This document shows positions 1-5,380 of a stretch of 32,197 nucleotides of DNA, piece after piece. This DNA comes from a virus, in the IMG/VR virus record IMGVR_UViG_3300025872_000028, positions 1 through 32,197 of that record; one strand, given 5' to 3'. The notes under the pieces were generated by a model. That model was not told the DNA's origin. It saw nothing but the letters and a program-made list of their open reading frames with translations, and did no database searches. The first letter of the stretch is position 1. Each line of letters opens with the position of its first letter. The position numbers and the translations under genes are program-made.

Positions 1-127
1 CGGTAACCGCCGGGACGGTCTCCGACAAGACCGGATATTCGCTCACCCAAGCGTTCCCGACGAACTTCTCGAGCCTGGCGATTACGGCTGGCGGTGCTGT
101 TACCGCTGGCACCGTTTCGGACAAAAC
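1..127. repeat. Terminal direct repeat (copy 1 of 2), circular-contig overlap
   Basis: These 127 bases are identical to the last 127 bases of the window (32071-32197). The shared piece lies inside one open reading frame, which stays in frame across the join. An overlap of exactly 127 bases is what a de Bruijn assembler run with k=127 leaves on a circular contig, so this is more likely an assembly signature than physical phage ends. The non-redundant circle would be about 32,070 bp. A caveat is that the overlap falls in a gene with 96-bp tandem repeats, so repeat number near the join could be wrong. Confidence 0.9.
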
Positions 128-1547
128 GGGCTACTCGCTCACGCAGACGTTCCCGACAAACTTCTCGAGCCTGGCGATCACGGCTGGTGGCATCGTTACC
201 GCCAACACGACGCAGCTCGCTGGTCAGACGGTCACCGCCGCGGCTGGCGTCACGTTCCCCAGCTCGGTCTCGAGCCTCACCGCGGCCAACGTCTGGCAGA
301 CCGATATCAGCGGGTACACGACGGCGGGTTACGCCGGGACGTACCTCAAGGGCGCGGGATCGAGCGGAGACCCATGGTCCACGGCGATACCGGGGTCGTA
401 TGGCGTCGGCACCGCGGGCTACATTGTCGGCAATAACCTCAACGCCTCGATCACCAGCCGCATGGCCTCCTACACTCAGCCGACGGGTTTCCTTACCGCA
501 ACGTTCCCGAGCACGGTGGCATCGACGACCAACATCACCTCCGCGACCGGCATCACGCTGGCGGCGGTGACGCATACCGGCGCGACGATCCCGACGGTGA
601 CCACGGTCACCAACGCGGTGACGGCTGGCACGGTCTCGGACAAGACCGGCTACAGCCTCAGCGGTTCGCAGACATTCTCAACCACGGGATCGGTCGGCTC
701 GGTCACTGGCGCGGTGGGATCGGTCACCGGAGCGGTCGGATCGGTCACCGGCGCGGTGACGGTCGGGACGATCAACGCCAACGTGATCACCGCGGCGTCC
801 ATCGCCACCAACGCGATCGATGCGGATGCTATCGCCGCGGATGCGGTGACGGAGATTCAGTCCGGCCTTTCGACCCTCACCGCGACCGGCGTCGAAAACG
901 CGGTCTGGGATGCGGCTCTGACGTCCCATACGGGTGCGTCCAGCTATGGTGGCCGGATTGTCCGCACGGACGGCACAAACGGCAACGAAGTCAAGCTGAC
1001 GGCGGCGCACCATATCGCGGCCGATATCCACGAGGTCCAGCCCGCAACGTTCGCCGACGCGGACTGGGCGGCTGGATCGACCTACGCCAAGCTTGCGACG
1101 CTCATCGAGGCCGACACGCCATCCGGCTACCGTTACACAGCGCAAGCCCTCGAGCAAGCTCCTGCTGGTGGTGGCGGTGGTGGAGGGTCCACGACGGTCC
1201 GCATGGGGCCGTTCACGGTCAAGGCCGATGGCGGTGGAGCGGATCAGCCGCTCGACCTCCAAAAGGGCGCGACGCACGGTATCGACTGCACATTGGTGGA
1301 CGGCACCGGGACCGGCGTGGACCTTACCGGCGCGACGCTATCGGCCAAGGTCTACAATTCGGCCGGGACGCTGGTGGAGACGCTGACAGGCACCGCGACG
1401 TACGCCGCCGGAGGATCGCTCACGTGGACGATCAGCACCACGACGACGAACACGGCCGGGACCTATACCGCGACGATCACCAGGACGACGGGAGCCTCGG
1501 ACACGCAGGTATTCGGTCCGCTCCGCATCTATGTGAGGGAGGTCTGA
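1..1547 (+). CDS. Tail fibre / receptor-binding-type repeat protein, 3' part (continues from 31497)
   Basis: This is the C-terminal part of a protein starting at 31497. Joined across the circle it is 2121 nt, 706 aa. The reading frame is open from position 3 with no need of a start here. It begins with two 32-residue tandem units (VTAGTVSDKTGYSLTQ...), followed by Ser/Thr/Ala/Gly-rich low-complexity sequence, a partial further DKTGYSLS unit near 640, a run of GSVTGAV heptads (about 697-758), and a poly-Gly linker (GGGGGGG, about 1168-1188). A C-terminal beta-rich domain of about 115 residues ends in FGPLRIYVREV. That domain resembles the next gene product, which ends FGPLEIKVLAP, and BppU-like baseplate domains. 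Repetitive beta-structured sequence among tail genes points to a fibre. The receptor is not predictable. Confidence 0.75.
   Translation, partial: VTAGTVSDKTGYSLTQAFPTNFSSLAITAGGAVTAGTVSDKTGYSLTQTFPTNFSSLAITAGGIVTANTTQLAGQTVTAAAGVTFPSSVSSLTAANVWQTDISGYTTAGYAGTYLKGAGSSGDPWSTAIPGSYGVGTAGYIVGNNLNASITSRMASYTQPTGFLTATFPSTVASTTNITSATGITLAAVTHTGATIPTVTTVTNAVTAGTVSDKTGYSLSGSQTFSTTGSVGSVTGAVGSVTGAVGSVTGAVTVGTINANVITAASIATNAIDADAIAADAVTEIQSGLSTLTATGVENAVWDAALTSHTGASSYGGRIVRTDGTNGNEVKLTAAHHIAADIHEVQPATFADADWAAGSTYAKLATLIEADTPSGYRYTAQALEQAPAGGGGGGGSTTVRMGPFTVKADGGGADQPLDLQKGATHGIDCTLVDGTGTGVDLTGATLSAKVYNSAGTLVETLTGTATYAAGGSLTWTISTTTTNTAGTYTATITRTTGASDTQVFGPLRIYVREV
3..194 (+). repeat. 96-bp tandem repeats in the fibre gene (units 2 and 3)
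   Basis: Two consecutive 96-bp units (3-98 and 99-194) each encode 32 residues of the form VTAGTVSDKTGYSLTQ followed by xFPTNFSSLAITAGGx. A first, more diverged unit precedes them at 31977-32072. The amino acids are better conserved than the codons, so the array is not a fresh duplication. A degenerate copy of the first half recurs near 612-670. Confidence 0.85.
697..758 (+). repeat. 21-bp (7-residue) tandem repeat, GSVTGAV
   Basis: Three tandem copies of a 21-bp unit encode GSVTGAV within the fibre protein, preceded by a degenerate GSV. The third positions of the codons differ slightly between copies. Short periodic Gly/Val/Ser repeats are common in trimeric phage fibre shafts. The unit number may vary between related phages. 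Confidence 0.75.
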
Positions 1548-1548
1548 G

Positions 1549-1902
1549 ATGGCTGCGATCGTTGATCTTTACGAGGACCCGGAGGAAGTCCAGCAGACCT
1601 CCGCCTGGACGGGCGATTGGCACGTCTACGTCGTTCGTCTGGTCGACGAGAACGGATCGCCGATCGACATCACGACCGGGACCCTCGGGGCGACGTTCAC
1701 CAACATCGCCACGGGCTCGGCGTATTCGTTCGGAGCCGGAACGGTGACGCTCACGAAGCAATACTCGGCCCAGGGGATCGTCTCGGTGCTCAATCCCGCG
1801 GCGTATCCCTCGGCCGCGGTGGTTCGCCTCACGCTATCGTTAACGGTCGGATCGGTGGTTCGCCGATTCGGCCCGCTCGAGATCAAGGTGCTCGCGCCGT
1901 GA
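1549..1902 (+). CDS. Small baseplate/fibre-associated protein, BppU-N-like domain
   Basis: 117 aa. The ATG follows the fibre stop by one base and an upstream GGGAGG acts as ribosome binding site, so the two genes are translated as a pair. The protein has the pattern of a beta-sandwich: a polar start, then DENGSPIDITTGTLGATF, and an end FGPLEIKVLAP. This matches the C-terminal domain of the preceding fibre (...GPLRIYVREV) in spacing and key residues, so the two are probably paralogues. The family resemblance is to the N-terminal domain of baseplate upper proteins, which attach receptor-binding proteins to the tail tip. It may be an accessory subunit for the fibre. The call rests on pattern, not alignment. 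Confidence 0.5.
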   Translation: MAAIVDLYEDPEEVQQTSAWTGDWHVYVVRLVDENGSPIDITTGTLGATFTNIATGSAYSFGAGTVTLTKQYSAQGIVSVLNPAAYPSAAVVRLTLSLTVGSVVRRFGPLEIKVLAP

Positions 1903-2327
1903 TCCGGCTTGGCGTCGATGTCAGGCTCTACAACCTTCGCCGGTATCAGGAGAACCTCGACAAGCTCGAGATAGTGGTTGGTTCGACCGCAGCAAACATC
2001 GCAGGCGATGCCGCAACATCTATCGAGGTGTCCAGCGGCCAATGGAAACCATATCAGCGTGGCGATAAGGTCCATTGGTCGGCACCGCCAGGAACACCAC
2101 CAAACCGCGATACCGGCTATCTTGCGAATAACATCAAGGCTTATCGGATCAACGGCTCAACATACGAGATAAAGGTACACGCGGAATATGGTATTCCGCT
2201 TGAGATCGGGCATATCACCGAAGCCGGCCACCATGTACCAGCCAGGCCATTCCTCGTTCCCGCGGTGCGCCGCCACGAGAAAGCGTTCATCAAAGCGGTT
2301 CGATCGATTCTTTACGGGAGGATGTGA
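1899..2327 (+). CDS. HK97 gp10-like tail completion / neck protein
   Basis: 142 aa, start GTG at 1899 in a GTGA overlap with the preceding gene. The layout fits the HK97 gp10 family of small neck proteins: an N-terminal helix (RRYQENLDKLEIVV), a central TGYLANNIKAY segment, a glycine and Tyr-Gly strand (HAEYGIPLEIGH), then ARPFLVPAVRRHEKAFIKAV at the C terminus. The ARPFLxPA motif near the end is the most diagnostic part. In related siphoviruses the protein sits at the head-tail interface beside the tail terminator, which is exactly the next gene here. An upstream in-frame ATG at 1617 lies inside the preceding gene and is not used in this annotation. Confidence 0.75.
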   Translation: MIRLGVDVRLYNLRRYQENLDKLEIVVGSTAANIAGDAATSIEVSSGQWKPYQRGDKVHWSAPPGTPPNRDTGYLANNIKAYRINGSTYEIKVHAEYGIPLEIGHITEAGHHVPARPFLVPAVRRHEKAFIKAVRSILYGRM

Positions 2328-2803
2328 TGGCATTCGAGGCCGGCGTGATCGAGGGATGGATTTACACGACCCTCACGGGCGATGCCACGCTCGACGATCT
2401 CCTCGCGGTGGACAACCTGCCCGCGAACTATCAGCAGGGCGTCTACAATACGGTGGCACCCGAGATCGATGCGGTATCGGGCAAGCCTCCGAAGTTCCCC
2501 TATATCGTCTTCAGCGCGAACGGATCAGGCCAGGACGAAGCACCGCTCTGCGGTTCGCGGGCGTTTGCCAGGCCGAGCTTCCGGCTGGTGGTATGGGATA
2601 ATCAGAGCGGAAGCATCTCGATGCTTCGGGCGCAACAGATCATGGACCGCGTGGATACGCTGCTGGACAACCAGACGGTGACCAGCACGAGCCCGCGGTT
2701 TTACTTCAGGCGTTCGAGCACCGCGGAGACCTTCGCACTCAATACCGGAGGACGCACCGATATCGGCGTGACGGCGGTCTACGACGCGATCACGCAATCG
2801 TAA
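2327..2803 (+). CDS. Tail terminator / tail completion protein (DUF3168-like)
   Basis: 158 aa from ATG 2327, with GGGAGG 5 nt upstream. A GTG at 2324 is in frame and would add one residue. The protein begins with a helix (FEAGVIEGWIYTTLTGDATLDDLLAV), followed by FPYIVFSANGSG, a strand RPSFRLVVWDNQ and a helix DRVDTLLDNQ, ending with a strand of the type GVTAVYDAITQS. This alpha/beta arrangement and the position between the gp10-like gene and the major tail protein fit tail terminators, which cap the tail tube and join it to the head. The coding sequence contains a copy of TGGGATAATC (2594-2603), the decamer found at three late promoters. Confidence 0.65.
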   Translation: MAFEAGVIEGWIYTTLTGDATLDDLLAVDNLPANYQQGVYNTVAPEIDAVSGKPPKFPYIVFSANGSGQDEAPLCGSRAFARPSFRLVVWDNQSGSISMLRAQQIMDRVDTLLDNQTVTSTSPRFYFRRSSTAETFALNTGGRTDIGVTAVYDAITQS

Positions 2804-2815
2804 GGATAACAGCCC

Positions 2816-3256
2816 ATGCCATTCACACGAACTGCCGCCTTGATCGGCGAAAACTGCACCGTCACCATCGCCTTCGGTGGTGCTCAGGATGGATCGCCGT
2901 CCGCGTTCACGGCCGAAACATATACTTGTCTGGCCCGCACCGCCCGCGTGTCCACGACTACCGCCACGGTCGATGTCTCCGCGCTTTGCGACACGACCTC
3001 CAAGGCTCAGACCACGAAGAGTTCAGGTACGCTCGACCTCGAGCTTCTGGTGGATTCGGTCGTCGGTCCGATCTGTTCCCTCAAGGAAGGCTACTATATC
3101 CAAGTGGTCCTCACGCTCGGCGGCTTGACCTCCTCGATCAAGACTTACGTCGGCGTAGTGACGGGCTGGGGCCTTTCCGCGGCGAACTCCGAAGCGGTTG
3201 TCGAGAACGTCACCGTGACGCTCGGTGCCAACGGCGTGGCGACTGCCTGGGCCTAA
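2816..3256 (+). CDS. Major tail (tube) protein
   Basis: 146 aa from ATG 2816, preceded by an AAGGA ribosome binding site. The product is almost entirely beta-strand and Thr/Val/Ser-rich, without extra domains. Its segments ARTARVSTTTATVDVSALCD, SSGTLDLELLVDS and a C-terminal VVENVTVTLGAN suit the tail-tube fold of siphoviruses. Its place between the tail terminator and the chaperone/tape-measure genes is the usual place of this gene. It overlaps the chaperone start by one base (TAATG). It should be the second most abundant virion protein after the capsid protein. No C-terminal Ig-like domain is visible. Confidence 0.75.
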   Translation: MPFTRTAALIGENCTVTIAFGGAQDGSPSAFTAETYTCLARTARVSTTTATVDVSALCDTTSKAQTTKSSGTLDLELLVDSVVGPICSLKEGYYIQVVLTLGGLTSSIKTYVGVVTGWGLSAANSEAVVENVTVTLGANGVATAWA

Positions 3257-3642
3257 TGCTTAAATCCCTCTCCAACATCGCGAAGGACCCCGATCTCGGG
3301 GTCCTCGCAATCGATCTCTCGGACGTTGCAGGGGAAGGCGCGATCTTCCGGTTCCGCGAACCGAAGGCGGCGGACATCTTCCCAGATGCGAAGGAACTCG
3401 GTGCGATGCGGGTGGCATTCCCCGAGTTCCCCGATCCGATGCTCTACCAAATCTACCTGATCTCGCGAACCTACCTTCCGGGACCGGACGACGACGGTGA
3501 GAGCCCGATGCGGGCATTCGGCAACCTGGCGCGGGCGTCGAAGGCGGTCTTCTTCCGGATCGTCGGAGATTACACGGCGAAGTTCCCGCTCGATGCGTTC
3601 GAGGCCAAGGTCGACGAAGCAAAAAACGACTCCGCGGAGTAG
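3256..3642 (+). CDS. Tail assembly chaperone (G-type, non-frameshifted product)
   Basis: 128 aa. The ATG overlaps the major tail protein stop by one base. In siphoviruses the short product (G) and a longer frameshift product (GT) coat the tape measure protein during tail assembly and leave before completion. The sequence is acidic, mostly helical and compact (DPDLGVLAIDLSD, FPEFPDPMLYQIYLISRTYL, RASKAVFFRIVGDY), as expected. The decisive evidence is a slippery heptamer A AAA AAC at 3621-3627, in the right register and 13 bases before the stop codon, with an open -1 frame running to the tape measure start. Confidence 0.8.
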   Translation: MLKSLSNIAKDPDLGVLAIDLSDVAGEGAIFRFREPKAADIFPDAKELGAMRVAFPEFPDPMLYQIYLISRTYLPGPDDDGESPMRAFGNLARASKAVFFRIVGDYTAKFPLDAFEAKVDEAKNDSAE

Positions 3643-3797
3643 CAGGGCAGGTCCTCTGGTACTCCGTCAAGTATCTGCACCGCCACCCGAGCGAACTCGA
3701 CCTTACGATTGACCAGATCGCCGAAGTGGCGATTGTTGGGCGGCAGATCGAGGAGAATCAAATCGAGGCCATGTCGGCCATCGGAGGCATCGGATGA
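3256..3797 (+). CDS. Tail assembly chaperone GT fusion, made by -1 ribosomal frameshift at 3621-3627
   Basis: The predicted product is 180 aa: 124 codons in frame 0 (3256-3627), then a re-read of base 3627 and 56 codons in the -1 frame to TGA at 3795-3797. The extension begins RLRGVAGQVLWYSVKYLHRH and continues with PSELDLTIDQIAEVAIVG. The WYSVKYLHRHPSELDLT stretch looks like a T-type domain, which binds the tape measure. The stop overlaps the tape-measure ATG (ATGA at 3794). No separate good start exists for the extension. The sequence shows the slip site, the open frame and a downstream stem-loop. Frameshifting itself is inferred from the conserved behaviour of G/GT genes. Confidence 0.85.
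3621..3665 (+). promoter_or_regulatory. Programmed -1 frameshift signal: slippery heptamer plus stem-loop
   Basis: The heptamer AAAAAAC (3621-3627) is phased as A AAA AAC in the zero frame. Eight bases later a stem-loop starts: GGAGTA (3636-3641) pairs with TACTCC (3660-3665) and, after one mismatch, CAGGG (3643-3647) pairs with CCTCTG-side bases (3654-3658, one G-U). The result is an 11-pair stem with a short loop. The distance between slip site and stem is in the range known to stimulate frameshifting. Confidence 0.85.
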
Positions 3798-5380
3798 CGG
3801 TTGCGGAACTCACGGCTCGGGTCAGCGTTGTCGGTACGGAACCGGCCAAACGCGCCCTCGAAGGCCTTGGCAAATCGGCGAGGTCTTTCGGCGAGGCGAT
3901 CCGCTCCGCGGCCGACGCGACCCGCCTTCTAGAGATCGCCACCAACGCGCTCACCAAGATATCCGGCATCGAGGCCGCGATGTCCTATGACGCCCAGGTG
4001 CGCGGTCTGGCGGCGTATCAGAAGAACGCGAAGGACCTTGAAGCGCAGCTCGCGCGTCTCATCGATATCGCGAAGCTTCCCGGCCTTGGTCTCCCCGAAG
4101 TGGCGCAAGGCGTCCTATCGCTCGAGGCGGCTGGTTTGTCGGCTCAAATGAGCGAACGGGCGATCAAGGCATTCGGCAATGCATTGGCCCTCGCCGGCCG
4201 CGGCAAGGCCGAGCTCGACGGTGTCATCCTTGCGCTCGGGCAGATCGCCTCGAAGGGCAAGATTTCCGCGGAAGAGATCAACCAGATGGCCGAGCGCGTG
4301 CCGCAGATTCGCCAGGCATTGCAGAAGGCGTTCGGAACATCGAGCACCGAAGCGATCCAGAAGATGGGTATTTCCGCGAACGAGGCGATCGGCAAGATCA
4401 TCGCCGCGATGGAGGAACTTCCGAAGGCCACGACCGGCTTCCGCGTCACCTTCGAGAACCTCGGAGATGCGTTCAACGCGATGGTGCGACCGATCGGCCG
4501 CGGACTGCTCGACATTTTCCAGGCATCGAGCGACACCGGTGGACGGCTGATCGATACGCTCACCAGGATGACAACGGCGATCGGCGAGGTTCTTTCGGCT
4601 GTTGCCAAAAGCGGCGCGGTCCAAGAGATGTTCTCGACCATGTTCGATTCAGCGATGCAATTCGGGAAGGGATGGCAGGTTGGCCTTGCGAATGCGATCG
4701 GCGCGACGATGGCCTTCGTTGGCAACGTGCCGAGCCTCTGGCGGGCGATGGTGGCCGACCTCGAAGGTTTCTGGTCGACCTTTACCGAGAACCTTGGAAT
4801 CGGTTTTCGGAACACGTTGCGGGATATGGTTGGATCGACCGCGACCGCGGTGGCGGATATCGCATCGCTCCTCGGTCTGAAGGGCATTGCAGCGAATATC
4901 ACGACGGCGATGGCACCCGAGGAGAGACGATCCTATACCGCGAATACCCAAGGCGCGGTTGCGAACATGATCTTGCAGATGATGTCGTTCCAGAAGGGGA
5001 TCATTTCAAACCTCGGTCCGCAAGGGTTGCCCCAAGGTTTGATAACCGGTGGTGGCGCGGCAACGAAGGCAGGAGCCGCCGCGGCGGATGCGGACAAGAA
5101 GGCCAAGGACACGCAGAAGACATTGCAGCGGATCGAATCGAATACCAGGCGATCCGCGGATGCGCTCGATCTCCGCACCCAGACGATCGGCGGTGGACAA
5201 CTCGGACGGCTCGGTGTAACCGGGACCGAGCTCGCCGGCATGGGTGTTCGAACGCAGAACGAGATATCCCGCGCCAAGCCGATATCCTCCGATACGATGG
5301 TCACCAGAGGCATCAAGCAGATGATCCAGAACAACCTCTCCTTCGCCGTGAACGGCGGTAGAAGCCTCCCGGTGCGCTGA
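3794..5380 (+). CDS. Tape measure protein (short)
   Basis: 528 aa, with its ATG inside the stop of the GT frame. The first 230 residues match the tape-measure N-terminal pattern: long amphipathic helices with AAMSYDAQVRGLAAYQKNAK, then LPEVAQGVLSLEAAGLS, KISAEEINQMAERVPQIRQA and TGFRVTFENLGDAFNAM. The middle is hydrophobic and Ala/Met/Phe-rich, and the C-terminal third is Gln/Gly/Ala-rich. Tape measure length sets tail length at roughly 0.15 nm per residue, so a tail tube of about 80 nm is expected (inference). This is short compared with lambda (853 aa). No lytic transglycosylase or peptidase domain is visible. The 1-base overlap with the next gene shows the tail operon continues. Confidence 0.85.
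   Translation: MTVAELTARVSVVGTEPAKRALEGLGKSARSFGEAIRSAADATRLLEIATNALTKISGIEAAMSYDAQVRGLAAYQKNAKDLEAQLARLIDIAKLPGLGLPEVAQGVLSLEAAGLSAQMSERAIKAFGNALALAGRGKAELDGVILALGQIASKGKISAEEINQMAERVPQIRQALQKAFGTSSTEAIQKMGISANEAIGKIIAAMEELPKATTGFRVTFENLGDAFNAMVRPIGRGLLDIFQASSDTGGRLIDTLTRMTTAIGEVLSAVAKSGAVQEMFSTMFDSAMQFGKGWQVGLANAIGATMAFVGNVPSLWRAMVADLEGFWSTFTENLGIGFRNTLRDMVGSTATAVADIASLLGLKGIAANITTAMAPEERRSYTANTQGAVANMILQMMSFQKGIISNLGPQGLPQGLITGGGAATKAGAAAADADKKAKDTQKTLQRIESNTRRSADALDLRTQTIGGGQLGRLGVTGTELAGMGVRTQNEISRAKPISSDTMVTRGIKQMIQNNLSFAVNGGRSLPVR

Noticed and set aside
1-127. Terminal repeat as true physical direct terminal repeats of the virion DNA
   Set aside because: The repeat length equals a common assembler k-mer, and the ends fall in the middle of a gene that continues in frame. 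Physical termini normally lie in noncoding DNA near the terminase genes.
2805-2818. GGATAACAGCCCATG before the major tail protein as another leaderless promoter
   Set aside because: The -10-like box is GATAAC, the gap to ATG is five and not six bases, and TGG is missing. An AAGGA sequence at good SD distance explains the site better.
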